The notes under the pieces are model-generated. The model had not been told where the DNA came from. It did no database searches and saw nothing but the letters and a program-made list of their open reading frames with translations. Below are positions 1 through 9,983 of a DNA stretch of 64,000 bases, one piece after another (within the stretch, counting starts at the first letter, position 1; each line of letters begins with the position of its first letter). The stretch comes from WHSW01 sp963729075. GTDB lineage: Bacteria > Actinomycetota > Thermoleophilia > Solirubrobacterales > 70-9. Position numbers and translations under genes: made by a program. The stretch spans positions 1-64,000 of the forward strand of contig CAVSMU010000003.1 in assembly GCA_963729075.1 (NCBI GenBank). Direction: 5' to 3'.

Positions 1-372
1 CACGCCGGGGCCATCGTCAAGGTCATCTTCGAGAATGCTGACCTCACCGACGACGAGAAGATCCGCGCCTGCCGCCTGACCGAGGCTGCCGGCGGCGACT
101 TCGTCAAGACTTCGACCGGGTTCGCGCCGAGTGGCGCGACCCACGACGACCTCCGCCTGATGCGTGCCAACACCGCAGCGCACGTGGGGGTCGAGGCGGC
201 CGGCGGCGTGGTGCAGCCTGGACGCTCTGCTCGAGGTCATGGCGCTCGGCGTCACGACGGGGGTCGGGGCGACCGCCACGGCTGACGATGCTTCGACGAC
301 TTCAAGGCACGCAAGGCCGGTTCTCGGCGCCGGCCAATGGGTCGGCGCCGGACTCCGACGAGGGGGCGTATC
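1..372 (+). pseudogene. deoC: Deoxyribose-phosphate aldolase, 3' end, frameshifted
   Basis: The first frame from base 1 reads a typical DeoC C-terminal half (KVIFENADLTDDEKI, then GGDFVKTSTGFAPSGAT with the Schiff-base lysine of this family). DeoC cleaves 2-deoxyribose 5-phosphate to glyceraldehyde 3-phosphate and acetaldehyde. After VEAAGGV near base 205 the match jumps one frame to LDALLEVMALGVT, then again near 285-292 to MLDDFKARK. Each jump is explained by one extra base. The 5' half lies outside the window. The gene leads directly into the broken oxidoreductase. Family assignment is firm; whether the breaks are biological or consensus errors cannot be decided here. Confidence 0.8.
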
Positions 373-373
373 T

Positions 374-1465
374 ATGCCTCAGCCGGGGAGCCTATGTCCT
401 GGGGATCGGGATGCTGGGGTCCGGTTTCATCGGCGAGTTCCATGCACTCTGGGTCTGCGGCTACGTGGTAGGGGCGTCTCCGCGTCGTCGCCAACTTCGG
501 TCGCGGGTGCCGATCCGTCGGGACGGCCTTCGCAGAACGCTTTCGGCGAGGCCGCCCGTCCGATCTCGATCGAGGCCGTCTGCGCGGACCCCGCGGTCGA
601 CCTCGTCTTACGTGTCGCTGCCCAACCATCTGCATGTCGAGGGCGTTCGCGTCCGCAGCGGCTGTACGGCAAGGCCGTGGCGTGCACGAAGCCGCCGGCC
701 GCAAACGCCGAGGAGGCCGGCGAGATGGTCCCGCCTCGGTCCAGCGGGCCGGCGTCTCTCAACGCATACCTCGAGAACGTCGTCTTCACCAGCGAGACGG
801 TGCGCATGCGCGAGATGATCGAGGCTGGCGCGACTGTCCGCCCTACGACGTTCCGGGCGCGCGAAGGCCACAGCGACGACATGCCCCGCATTTCTGGGAC
901 GCCGATCTGGCCGGGGGCGGCGCGCTCTCTGGACATGGGCATCCCGCACGGGCCGAAGGCGCCCGCTAACCTGTTCGGCAAGGACTGTGCCTGTCACGCG
1001 ACGTGTTCGCCTGGGGCGCGACCCTCGTCCACGGCGACAAGACGACCGGTGAGGACAACTGTGGTATTCGTCCGGTTCGTGGATCAACCGGGTTGCCACG
1101 ATGGACGTCGTGGTCATCCAAGGGTGGCCTCGAGAACCGCTTCGAGGCATACGGAGACGCCGGGCGGATCGTCGAGGACATCACCTCGACGACTTTGCGT
1201 GCATTCATCGAGCGGCCGGCCGGCTATATCGGCGAGAAGGCCGATGCCGATACCGGCTGGGTCTTCCCGGTCCCACGAGCCGTACGCCCACGGCCACGAC
1301 GCGATGATGCGGCACGTAGTGGAGTCGTTCCGGGACGGCGTCACCCCGCGCGAGACGTTCCGCGACGGGTTCGTAGTGAACGCGATCATCGACGCTGCGT
1401 ATCGCTCGATGGGGAGCGGGAACTGGGAGCCGGTCGAGGCACGTGCCGCGGTGCTCGCCCGATGA
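374..1465 (+). pseudogene. Gfo/Idh/MocA family oxidoreductase, multiply frameshifted
   Basis: Stitching three frames gives a nearly full NAD(P)-dependent sugar/inositol dehydrogenase-like protein. Pieces seen are a Rossmann start (GIGMLGSGFIGEFHA near 411), VDLVL..SLPNHLHVE near 600, a CTKP motif near 690 that resembles the family's EKP motif, the AHFWD region near 880, and an intact C-terminal stretch from about 1110 to 1465 (GGLENRFEAYGDAGRIVEDI through VEARAAVLAR). Many indels, some probably compensating, separate the pieces. The last frame ends four bases past the start of the SIS gene, so the two were probably coupled. Start position is uncertain (ATG near 374 or 394). Substrate cannot be told. 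Confidence 0.75.
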
Positions 1466-2330
1466 ACCGGCAGGCTCCCACCGACCCAACGGCCGACTTC
1501 CCTGCCCTCGAGTGGCTGCGCGAGGCGTCCGCACTGCTCGACCGCCTCGCCTCGACCCAGGGGGCCGCCATCGAGCAGGCCAGCCAGTGGCTGTCCGCCG
1601 AGGCGATCGCGGCCGACGGCCTCGTCCACCTGTTCGGGACCGGCGATTCGCGCATCCCGGTCGAGGAGATGTTCCCCCGCTACGGCTCGTACCCGGGCTT
1701 CAACCCGATGGTCGAGCTGTCGATGACGTTCCACACCCAGATCGTCGGGTTGAACGGCCAGCGCCAGGCGATGTTCATCGAGCGGACGCCGGGCTCGCCG
1801 AGGTCATCCTCTCGAACTTCAGGTTCGGCGGCGGCGTGCCGGTCGGCGCCTACGGCTTCACCGAGGAGGTCGCCGACCGGATAACGGAGGCGACGATCTG
1901 GGAGACCGCCGACGTGGGCGGTGTCGGCGGGACGCTCGCCGGCAACGCGCTGTCGCTCGCCGCGGTCCGCGCGACGCTAAGCGAGGTGCTCACGGACGAG
2001 GCGTTCGAGCGCATGGTCGCGCTCGGGGAACGGTTCGAGTCGGCGGTCGCCGAGACGATCGCCGAGCACGGCCTGCCCTGGTCGGTGACGCGGCTCGGCT
2101 GCCGCGCCGAGTACATGTTCCAGGCGACGCCGCCCCGCACCGGCGGCGAGGCGGCCGCGGCTCTCGACCCGGAGCTCGACGCGCTGCTGCACCTCTACAT
2201 GCTCAACCGGGGCATCCTGCTGACGCCGTTTCACATGATGGCGCTGATGTCGCCGGCGACCACCGAGGCGCACGTCGACCGCCACAGCGAGGCGTTCCGC
2301 GAGGCCGCGGCAGAGCTCGCCGGTGGCTGA
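1462..2330 (+). pseudogene. SIS-domain protein joined to C-terminal half of a class III aminotransferase
   Basis: The ATG at 1462 opens a SIS (sugar isomerase) N-terminus with LVHLFGTGDSRIPVEEMF and FHTQIVGLNGQRQAMFIERTPG. Near 1788 the match shifts frame to LAEVILSNFRF, still SIS-like. Without a gap it then becomes GGGVPVGAYGFTEEVADRI, the segment that follows the PLP-lysine in glutamate-1-semialdehyde-aminomutase-like aminotransferases, and runs to a normal aminotransferase C-terminus at 2330. The SIS C-terminal half, the aminotransferase N-terminal half and its catalytic lysine are missing. This is either a deletion fusion or an assembly chimera; the product would be inactive in both activities. 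Confidence 0.7.
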
Positions 2331-2668
2331 CCCGCCGGTCGTCCGCGTTGCAGCCCGGACGCCGCGCTGGAGCCCGAGCCGCTGGACGCGGATCAGATCG
2401 TCGCCGGCGACCCGCGCACGTCCGCGTTCGTGCTCGCGCGCAGCGCGCTGGGCAAGGAGTCAGGCGTCTGGCGGTGCACCCCGGGGACGTTCAGCGACGT
2501 CGAGGCCGACGAGACGTTCGTCGTCATCGAGGGGCGGGCGACGATCGCCTTCGACGGGGGCGAGGTCGAGGTCGGTCCCGGCGACGTCTGCGAGCTGGTC
2601 GCCGGGACGGAGACCACGTGGACCGTCCACGAGACCCTGCTCAAGGGTTTCGGATCAGGCCGCGCTAG
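2323..2668 (+). pseudogene. Cupin (ureidoglycine-aminohydrolase-like) protein, frameshifted
   Basis: A GTG at 2323 overlaps the end of the preceding gene. The frame changes near 2350; the core then reads ADQIVAGDPRTSAFVL, GVWRCTPGTFSDVEADE, VVIEGRATIAFDGG and VGPGDVCELVAGTETTW, the two conserved motifs of a small single-domain cupin (cupin_3/DUF861 type). A last frame change near 2650 reaches a stop at 2666-2668 after a basic tail. Length, about 115 residues, fits the family. Such cupins often sit beside aminotransferase or amine-catabolism genes, which fits the aminotransferase fragment upstream. Function remains a guess. Confidence 0.65.
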
Positions 2669-2693
2669 CTCTGGGACCCGGCTCGCGACCCGA

Positions 2694-3960
2694 TCAGCGA
2701 CGGCCGGTCTCTCCCTCCAGCACCTTCCTGGCGACATCGAAGACGCGGGTGTTGTCGCGCACGCCCTCGAGCCGCGCCGAGCTCGGGCCGCTCGAGGTCA
2801 CGGGCACCGGCACGGCGGTGTGGCCGGGCGTCGTCCAGTCGAGGCGGAAGTGCTCGGCGGAGTCAGCGACGGGAAACTCGCCCGCGCCGCCGAGCTGGTA
2901 GTGGGTCTCGATCCCGAGGCCGCCGGTCTCGTGGTCGGCGGTGACGATCACCAGGGTGTTCGCGTGGTCGCGCTGGTAGCGCTTCAGCACCGTGGCGATG
3001 CGGTTGATCTCGGCGCCGGAGCGGAACAGCAGGCGCGGGCTGTGCTCATGTCCGGCATCGTCGATCTCGTCGACCTCGACCGCCATGAAGAACCCCTTCG
3101 GGTCCCGATCGAGGATCTCGAGCGCCTTCTCGACCATCTGGTGCTCGGGCACCGCGTACGGGTCGTTCTTGTAGTCGTACTTGCGGATGAAGACGCTGCG
3201 CAGGATCGCGTCGGTGCGCGTCATCGCCAGCGCCTTCGGCCCGTCGAGGCGCGCGAACGACTTGCGGTCCCAGGCGTACTGGTAGCCCAGCCGCTTCGCC
3301 TTGGCGACCAGGTTCTTCTTCCCGAAGCTGGCGTCGTCCTCGATCATGTCCGGCACCTTGCCCGGGTGGCCCTTCGGGTACCAGACCTCCTCGCCGCCGC
3401 CGAGGATCAGGTCGGGCCGGGTGCCGCTGAGGTACTGGTTGGCGATCACCTTCTTGTTGTCGCGGTCCTTGTGGTGCGCCGCGAACCCGGCCAGGGTGGC
3501 GTTGGTGACGTCGTTGTCGGAGATGATCGCGGTCGACTTGCCCTCGTCCTTGGCGATCTCGAGCAGCGTCTCGCGCGGCTTTCCGTCGGGGCCGACGCCG
3601 GCGTAGTTGCGCTTCGTCTTCACCCCGGTGGCCATCGCGGTCGCGCCGGCGGCCGAGTCGGTGGCGATCCCGCCGCCCTTGGCATGGGTGCGCAGCAGCC
3701 CGAAGTGGTCGAAGTCGTCGATCGGCTGGCGCTCGTGCTTGCCGTAGAGCTTGTACTGGATCGCGGCGCGCTGGGTGGGGCCCATGCCGTCGCCGATCAG
3801 CACCACGACGCTCGTCGACCTCCTCGGAAGCGGGGGCCGACTGGGCGGCGCGCGGTGCCGGGCTGCCGGCCAGCAGCGCCGCGGCGGCGACCAGGCCGAT
3901 GCTTGCGGCCGCGAACCCCAGCGACCGGGAACGACTCGACTGCGCACGCGTGACCTCCAC
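2694..3960 (-). CDS. phoA: Secreted alkaline phosphatase (one frameshift)
   Basis: An alkaline phosphatase that hydrolyses phosphate monoesters outside the membrane. The mature part has VVVLIGDGMGPTQR (metal-binding Asp), TDSAAGATAMATGVKT (nucleophile Ser), VDEIDDAGHEHSP and VTADHETGG (metal ligands). The start is GTG at 3960, seven bases after AGGAGG; it opens a signal peptide (GFAAASIGLVAAAALLAGSPAP) in a different frame from the enzyme. The frames meet near 3810-3820, and the total length is one base over a multiple of three, so one inserted base explains it. Same strand as nuoN and downstream of it, but a palindrome and a possible -10 lie just upstream, so it probably has its own promoter. 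Confidence 0.85.
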
Positions 3961-3977
3961 GAAGGACCTCCTGCCCA

Positions 3978-3990
3978 ATTGTTCAACAAT
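3978..3990. promoter_or_regulatory. Palindrome upstream of phoA
   Basis: ATTGTT-C-AACAAT is a perfect 13-bp palindrome located 18 bp before the phoA GTG. On the minus strand a possible -10 (TAGATT, 3988-3993) overlaps it. A wider inverted pair, GTTCA (3981-3985) and TGAAC (3997-4001), is also present; GTTCA is the core of actinobacterial Pho boxes, but here the copies are inverted rather than direct. Regulation by phosphate is plausible from gene function and unproven. Confidence 0.4.
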
Positions 3991-4081
3991 CTATGCTGAA
4001 CCCTATCACCGCACGCCCGCCGATGACAAGCGTGTCCGCCAACCCGGGCGGGCGAAAGGAGTTTCGGCGGCGGCCTTCGTG

Positions 4082-5605
4082 CTAGAGCAGCGAGCCGATC
4101 GCCTCGCCCGCGTTCGCGGCCCAGTCGACCAGGGGCGAGGGGATGACGCCGAAGAACACGGTCGCCGCGGCCGCGAGCAGCGTGAGCCCGATGATCACCC
4201 GGCAGCGGGTGCCGTCGACGGCCGCGTCGGCCTCCTGTGAGGCGCCCGCGATGGCGGGCGCCGGCGCGGCGCGCTCACGCCCGGGCCGCATCCAGATGGC
4301 GGCGGCGACCCGCAGGTAGTAGGCGAGCGAGATCGCGGACCCGATCGCGATCAGGACAGCGAGCCAGGTGTAGTCGGCGTCGACGGCGGGCTCGATCAGG
4401 AACAGCTTGCCGATGAAGCCGACGGTCCCCGGGAGCCCGGCGAGCGCCAGCATCGAGATGGTCAGCGCGGTCGCGAGTGCCGGGCGCTCGCGACCCAGGC
4501 CCTCGACGGCGCGGATGTTGTCGCCGAACGGCGTCTCGCGCTCGCGGATCGTGATCACGGCGAACGCGGGCAGGTTCATCAGGGCGTAGCCCGCGAGGTA
4601 GAAGACCAGGGCGCTGATCCCGGCCTCGCTCGCGGCGACCACCGCGACCAGCATGTAGCCGGCCTGGGCGACGCCCGAGTAGCCGAGCAGCCGCTTGAGC
4701 GAGTCCTGGCCGAGCGCCCCGGCGTTGCCGACCACGATCGAGACGGCGGCGAGCGCCGCCAGCGCCGGCTGCCAGTCGTCGATCGCGGGCCCCAGCGCGA
4801 CCTCGAAGAAGCGGACCAGCACGCAGAACACCGCCGCCTTCGTCGCGACCGCCATGAACGCGGTGACCGGGGTCGGCGCGCCCTCGTAGACGTCCGGCGT
4901 CCACTGGTGGAAGGGGGCGATCGAGAGCTTGAACGCGAGCCCCGCGGCCGAGAGCGCGATGCCGATGAGGAGCAGCGGGTCGTCGAGCACCGAGCCGCCG
5001 ACTGCGGTGCGGATGGCGCCGAAGTCCGTAGAGCCCGACGCGCCGTAGATGAACGCGAGGCCGTAGAGCAGCGTCGCCGAGCCGAGCGAGCCGATGATCA
5101 GGTACTTCAGCCCGGACTCGAGCGACTCCTCCCGCCGCAGGGCCGAGCCGCAGAGCACGTACAGGGGGATCGAGAGCAGCTCGAGGGCGACGAAGAACGC
5201 GATCAGGTTCTGCGCCTGGGCGATCAGGGTCATGCCGAGGACCGAGCAGATCAACAGCGCCTGGAACTCCCCGTGTCCCGTCGGCCCGAGCGGCCGCTCG
5301 ACCGACTCCTCGCGCCAGGAGAGCGGGATGCAGAAGGCGGCCGCCGCGATCGCGATCAGGGTCACCGCGAGCGCGAGGTCGTCGAGGCGCAGGGCCCCGG
5401 CGACCAGGTCCTTGCTCTCGCCCCACTGCCAGATGCACAACCCCGCGGCCGCGGCCAGCGTGCCGAAGCCGAGGATCGAGACCACGATGCGTTGCGCGCG
5501 CCCGCTCGCCAGCAGCCCCCCGACGAGCACCACCACGAGCCCGGCGGTCAGGGCGATGACGGGGGAGATCCCGGCGTAGTCGATGTGCGGCGCTTCGAAG
5601 GTCAT
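4082..5605 (-). CDS. nuoN: NADH-quinone oxidoreductase subunit N
   Basis: 507-residue antiporter-like membrane subunit of Complex I, one of three proton-channel subunits (with L and M) in the membrane arm. It starts MTFEAPHIDYAGI. Conserved signs include a lysine-bearing helix (KYLIIGSLGSATLLYG), SIAPFHQWTPDVYEGAPTP and SMLALAGLPGTVGFIGK. The ATG at 5605 overlaps the expected nuoM stop as ATGA, typical of translational coupling. Last gene of the operon. In the raw sequence it is in frame with nuoM only because nuoM carries an extra base; a 1,686-codon ORF across L-M-N is an artefact. Confidence 0.95.
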   Translation of the reverse strand: MTFEAPHIDYAGISPVIALTAGLVVVLVGGLLASGRAQRIVVSILGFGTLAAAAGLCIWQWGESKDLVAGALRLDDLALAVTLIAIAAAAFCIPLSWREESVERPLGPTGHGEFQALLICSVLGMTLIAQAQNLIAFFVALELLSIPLYVLCGSALRREESLESGLKYLIIGSLGSATLLYGLAFIYGASGSTDFGAIRTAVGGSVLDDPLLLIGIALSAAGLAFKLSIAPFHQWTPDVYEGAPTPVTAFMAVATKAAVFCVLVRFFEVALGPAIDDWQPALAALAAVSIVVGNAGALGQDSLKRLLGYSGVAQAGYMLVAVVAASEAGISALVFYLAGYALMNLPAFAVITIRERETPFGDNIRAVEGLGRERPALATALTISMLALAGLPGTVGFIGKLFLIEPAVDADYTWLAVLIAIGSAISLAYYLRVAAAIWMRPGRERAAPAPAIAGASQEADAAVDGTRCRVIIGLTLLAAAATVFFGVIPSPLVDWAANAGEAIGSLL

Positions 5606-7135
5606 TCGCAGAGCACCGCGGTGTTCGCCGGCTCGACGGTCGCGTTCGAGTAGTGTGCTGCAGTCCGTCCCGAGGGCCGCGACCGCCCCGACGTTCTGGT
5701 CGACCGATGCCTCGCCGCGGTCGAGGATCACCCCGGGCCAGAGCGCCAGCGCGACGATGCAGGCGACCAGCGGCGCGAGCACGACGCTGTCGCGGAGTGA
5801 GATCTCACGCGAATCGACGCCCTCGGGAAGGCGGTTGTGCATCGTGCGCTGGTAGAGGCGCAGGGCGTAGAAGGCGGCCAGCGCGACACCGATCGCGGCG
5901 ACGAAGGCGAGCGCGATCTTCGACTGGAAGGCGCCGTTGAGGATGTAGAACTCGCCGATGAAGTTCGCCGATCCGGGCATCGCCAGGGTCGCCAGCGTGA
6001 CCACCAGGAACAGGGCGGCGAGCACCGGTGCGCGCATCGCCTGACCGCCCATCTCGGTCAGGTCCTCGGTCCGCGTGCGGGCGTAGAGAATCCCGATCAC
6101 GACGAAGATCGCCGCGACCACGAGCCCGTGGTTGACCATCTGCAGCACCGCGCCGTCGGCGCCGTCGTCACGCAGACTGAAGACGCCGAGGGTGATGAAC
6201 CCGAGCTGGGCGACCGACGAGTAGCCCGCGACGAGCCGGACGTTCGTCTGGGTGAACGCCATGACGGAGCCGTAGAGGATCGAGGCCACGGCGATCACCA
6301 TCACCACCTCCTGGAACGTGACGGTCGCCTCGGGATAGACCGGGAGCACGATCCGCAGGAAGCCGTAGGCCCCCACCTTCGACAGCACCCCGGAGAGCAA
6401 GAGGACCACGGGCAGCGGCGCGGCGCGATAGGCGTCCGGCATCCAGCCGTGGATCGGGAAGGCCGGCATCTTGACCAGGAACGCCGCGGCGAAGAAGCAG
6501 AAGATCCACTCCTGGCTTCCGGCCGAGAGCAGGTTCGCCCGCAGGTCGGCGATCGAGAAGCTCAGCTCGCCGGTGTCCTGGGCGACCAGGATCGCCGTCG
6601 CGATCGCGCCGACCAGCATCAGCAGGGAGCCGACGAGCGTGTACACGATCATCTTCGTCGTCGCCGCGATCCGCTCGCCGCTCCCGAATGCGCCGATCAA
6701 GAAGAAGAACGGCACCAGCATCAGGTCGAAGAAGAGGACGAAGAGCAGCAGGTCCTGGGCGAGGAACGCGCCCAGCGCCGCGGTCTCACCGAGCGCGAGC
6801 AGGAAGTAGTAGAAGCGCGTCCGCCCGTCCTCGGGATAGGAGCGCAGCGCCGAGAACAGCGTTCCCGCGGTCCATAGCACGGCCGTCAGCAGGACGAGGA
6901 AGACGCTGATCCCGTCGACGCCGAGCTCGTAGCGCACGCCGAGGTCGGGGATCCACGACTCGTCGACGACGTGCTGCAGACCCGGCGCCGCCGAGTCGAA
7001 GTCGAGGACGAGAGCGATCGCGAACCCGAGCGTCACCAACGCGCCCGCTACGCCGATCCACCGCGCCGCCGGGCGCGGCGCGATCAGGAGCAGCACCCCG
7101 GCGGCGAGCGGCGCCCAGAGGATCACGTTCAGCAT
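5602..7135 (-). CDS. nuoM: NADH-quinone oxidoreductase subunit M (one frameshift near the 3' end)
   Basis: About 510-residue antiporter-like Complex I subunit. It shows the NuoM signature regions YFLLALGETAALGAFLAQD, PAFPIHGWMPDAYRAAP with the channel His/Lys area, and LATLAMPGSANFIGEF. Start is ATG at 7135, sharing one base with the nuoL stop (TGATG). The raw frame misses a stop and runs into nuoN. A one-base insertion near 5655 would give a tail ending TAVLCE and a TGA at 5602-5604 that overlaps the nuoN ATG. The gene length (3n+1) agrees. That tail is inferred; the core is certain. Confidence 0.9.
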
Positions 7136-9142
7136 CAGCTGCTTACCACCAGGAAGTAGACGCCCAGCGCTGCGAAGCCGCCGATCAGCAGCAGCGCGTA
7201 CGCGCGGACGAAGCCGGACTGCGCCCCGCGCACCACTGACCCGGCGCCCCGCACCACGCCCGTCGCCGCGTTGACGATCCCGTCGACGACCACCCGCTCG
7301 AAGACCGAGTTCGCGAACCGGCCGATCGCGATCGCCGGGCGGTAGACGAGCGCGTCCTGGAGCTCGTCGAAGTACCACTTGTTGAGCAGGAAGCGGTGCA
7401 CGCGGGGCACGCGCGCGATCAGCCGCGCGGTGACGCCGGGGTTGGCGACGTAGCAGTAGTACGCGACCGCGATCCCGGCGATGCTGATCACGCCGCCGAT
7501 CAGCAGCCCGAACCACGAGGCGGCGGTCGAGGGCACGATGTGGAACAGCGGCGAGGACTCGAACGTGCCCTCGAGGAAGTGCTCGAGCACGGCGTCGACG
7601 CCCGGGATCTGGATCAGGCCGCCGAAGAGCGCCCCGACGCGCAAGCACCGACATCGCGATCGCCATCGGCCGCCGGCGCTCGGCGATCTGGTGCTCGGGT
7701 CCGGGGAAGCCGACGTCGGTGTCCTCGACCTCGCCGGTCGCCGGGTTGCGCGCCTCGGCGTGATGGAGGTGCCCGCCCTCGAGCTCCCGCGCCTCCTCGC
7801 ACGGCTCGCCGGTGGTCACCCGGAAGCCGATCCGGAACGCGTAGATCGCGGTCATGAACGCGCCGATGTAGCCGCCGACGGTGAAGATCAGGTACATCCC
7901 GCCGCGATCGGAGGCGAAGGCGAGGATCTCGTCTTTGGAGAAGAAGCCGGCGGTGCTCGGGAAGGCGGCGAGGGCCAGGCAGCCGACGATCAGTAGCCCC
8001 GAGGTCAGCGGCAGCGCGCGGCGAAAGCCGCTCATCCGGTCGATGTTCTGCACGTTGGCCATGGCGGCGATCACCGAGCCGGCGGCCATGAACAGGAGCG
8101 CCTTGAAGAAGGCGTGGGCCATCAGAAGGAAGAGGCCGCCGACGTAGGCGCCGATCGACACGCCGACGACCATGTAGCCGATCTGGCTCATGGTCGAGTA
8201 GGCGATGATCCGCTTCAGGTCGGTGACCGCGAGCGCAATCGTCGCGGCGATCAGCAATGTCGCCAGCCCGATGAAGGCCGCGATGTCGGCGGCGGTTGGC
8301 GCCAGCTCGAAGAACGGGAACATGCGCGCGATCAGATAGACGCCCGCGGTGACCATGGTCGCCGCGTGGATGAGCGCCGAGACGGGGGTGGGCCCCTCCA
8401 TCGCGTCGGGGAGCCAGGTGTGCAGCGGCACCTGAGCCGACTTCGCGAACGCCCCGACCAGCATCAGGCAGCAGATCGCGACCACCACGCCCTCGTTGGT
8501 CGTGAACGTCTCGCGGGCGGCGTCGAACGAGTCGAGGAAGTCGAACGTGCCGAGCTCGCGGAAGACGAAGAAGGCGGCGAACACGAGGCCGATGTCGCCG
8601 ACGACGTTGATCACGAACGCCTTCATGCCCGCCGTAGTCGCCGTGTGGCGCCGGTACCAGTAGCTGATCAGCGCGTAGGAGGCGAAGCCGACGAACGCCC
8701 AGCCGACGATCAGGATCACGAAGTTGCCCGCCAGGACCAGGAGCAGCATCGAGAAGACGAAGAAGTTGAGGTAGGAGAAGAAGCGCCGGTAGCCGGCGTC
8801 GGAGTCCATGTAGGCGACCGAGTAGAGGTGAATCAGCGTCGAGACGCCGGTCACCACCAGGCACATGAACACCGACAGCGGGTCGACGAGGATGCCGAGG
8901 TCGATCTCGAGCCCGGCGGCCGAGGCGTACTGATAGAGCGAGTCGGTGAGCTGGCGGGCGTCGGTCGGCTCGTCGAGCAGCATCAGCAGAGCGCCGATCG
9001 AGCTAACGAAGGCGAGGGCGATCGCTCCGGTGCCGATCCAGCCGGCCGCCTTGGCCGACAGCACCCGGAAGCCGAGCGCGATCACGAGCGAGCCCGCGAG
9101 CGGGAACGCGAGGACGAGCCATGCCCAATCGGTCGCGCTCAC
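7135..9142 (-). CDS. nuoL: NADH-quinone oxidoreductase subunit L (one frameshift)
   Basis: Largest antiporter-like subunit of Complex I, about 668 residues, with the lateral helix at its C-terminus. Starts GTG at 9142 (MSATDWAWLVLAFPLAGS). Landmarks are VAYMDSDAGYRRFFSYLNFF, SAQVPLHTWLPDAMEGPTP and ALAAFPSTAGFFSKDE. At about 7638-7643 the frame breaks after IAMSVLA; one extra C there restores VGALFGGLIQIPGVDAV and the C-terminal part (LLNKWYFDELQDALVYRP...) ending at 7135. The gene is otherwise complete and needed for proton pumping, so the extra base looks like a consensus error. Confidence 0.93.
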
Positions 9143-9149
9143 GCGTCCG

Positions 9150-9449
9150 TCATCCCTTCAGTTCCCGCATCGCGTCCACGTCCAGGGCCAGCCGCCGCCG
9201 GAACATCGCCACGATCAGCCCCAGCCCGATCACGACCTCGCAGGCTGCGACCACCATCACCACGAGCGCGAACACCTGGCCCTCCTCGTTGCCCGCCGAG
9301 CGCGCGAAGGCGACCAGGGCGAGATTGCCCGCGTTCAGCATGAGCTCGAGGCACAGCAGGATCACCAGCGGGCTGCGCCGGATGAGCACGCCACCGGCGC
9401 CGACTGCGAACAGCAGCGCGGAGAGGACGAGGTACCAGGCGATGTCCAT
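9150..9449 (-). CDS. nuoK: NADH-quinone oxidoreductase subunit K
   Basis: 99-residue membrane subunit with three transmembrane helices, the usual size. It links the J subunit to the antiporter chain; the family's two helix glutamates are visible in LLCLELMLNAGNLALVAF and VMVVAACEVVIGLGLIV. ATG at 9449 shares one base with the nuoJ stop. nuoL starts 7 bp after its stop. Confidence 0.96.
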   Translation of the reverse strand: MDIAWYLVLSALLFAVGAGGVLIRRSPLVILLCLELMLNAGNLALVAFARSAGNEEGQVFALVVMVVAACEVVIGLGLIVAMFRRRLALDVDAMRELKG

Positions 9450-9982
9450 CAGGCCGCGACCTCGGGCTCGTCGCTGTCGCGCTTCCTCCGCCCGGCCAGC
9501 ACGATCGCGCCGACCGCGGCGATCAGGAGCAGCATCGAGGCCGCCTCGAAGACGACCAGGAAGCGCTCGAGCAGCAGCTCGCCGATCGACCCGGGCGAGC
9601 CGAAGTCGCCCGGGAGCGTCGGCCCATGGGACTCGATCGCCTTCAGCCCGGTGCCGATGACGGCGATCGAGATCTCGATGAAGAGCGCCGCGACCAGCAC
9701 CGGCGCGAGGAAGCGCTGCCCGGGGATCGGCTCCCAGATCGACTCCTCTACGCCGCCGACGTAGGCGGTCACGAACAGGTACAGAACCATCACCGCGCCG
9801 GCGTAGACGACGATCTGCGCCGCGGCGATGAACTCGGCGTAGAGGATCAGGAACAGGCCGGCGAGTGAGATCAGGTGAACGATCAGCGCCAGCACGCTGT
9901 AGAAGGGGTTGCGCAGCGCGATGACCGCGATCGCGCCTCCCAGCGCCCCGATCGCCCCCGCGAAGAACGCGACCTCCTCCAC
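9449..9982 (-). CDS. nuoJ: NADH-quinone oxidoreductase subunit J
   Basis: 177-residue membrane subunit, five predicted helices, with the family's AALRNPFYSVLAL-like segment (IALRNPFYSVLALIVHLIS) and FIAAAQIVVYAGAVMVLYLFV, which contains the pi-bulge helix important for coupling quinone chemistry to pumping. GTG at 9982 follows the nuoI stop by one base; the stop overlaps the nuoK start. The C-terminus is short and basic, then acidic. Confidence 0.96.
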   Translation of the reverse strand: MEEVAFFAGAIGALGGAIAVIALRNPFYSVLALIVHLISLAGLFLILYAEFIAAAQIVVYAGAVMVLYLFVTAYVGGVEESIWEPIPGQRFLAPVLVAALFIEISIAVIGTGLKAIESHGPTLPGDFGSPGSIGELLLERFLVVFEAASMLLLIAAVGAIVLAGRRKRDSDEPEVAA

Positions 9983-9983
9983 G

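Noticed and set aside
2430..3953. 507-codon plus-strand ORF
   Set aside because: Beyond the first 80 codons (cupin) it is antisense to the alkaline phosphatase and has the low-complexity composition of a GC-rich shadow frame.
7630..7650. Programmed ribosomal frameshift in nuoL
   Set aside because: No slippery heptamer or downstream structure is apparent, NuoL is not known to use recoding, and the same kind of extra base occurs in unrelated genes.
4082..9142. Single 1,686-codon fusion of NuoL-NuoM-NuoN
   Set aside because: The join depends on one extra base in nuoL and another in nuoM; between 7640 and 7135 the long frame is non-homologous while NuoL continues in another frame, and restored stops overlap the next starts in the usual way.
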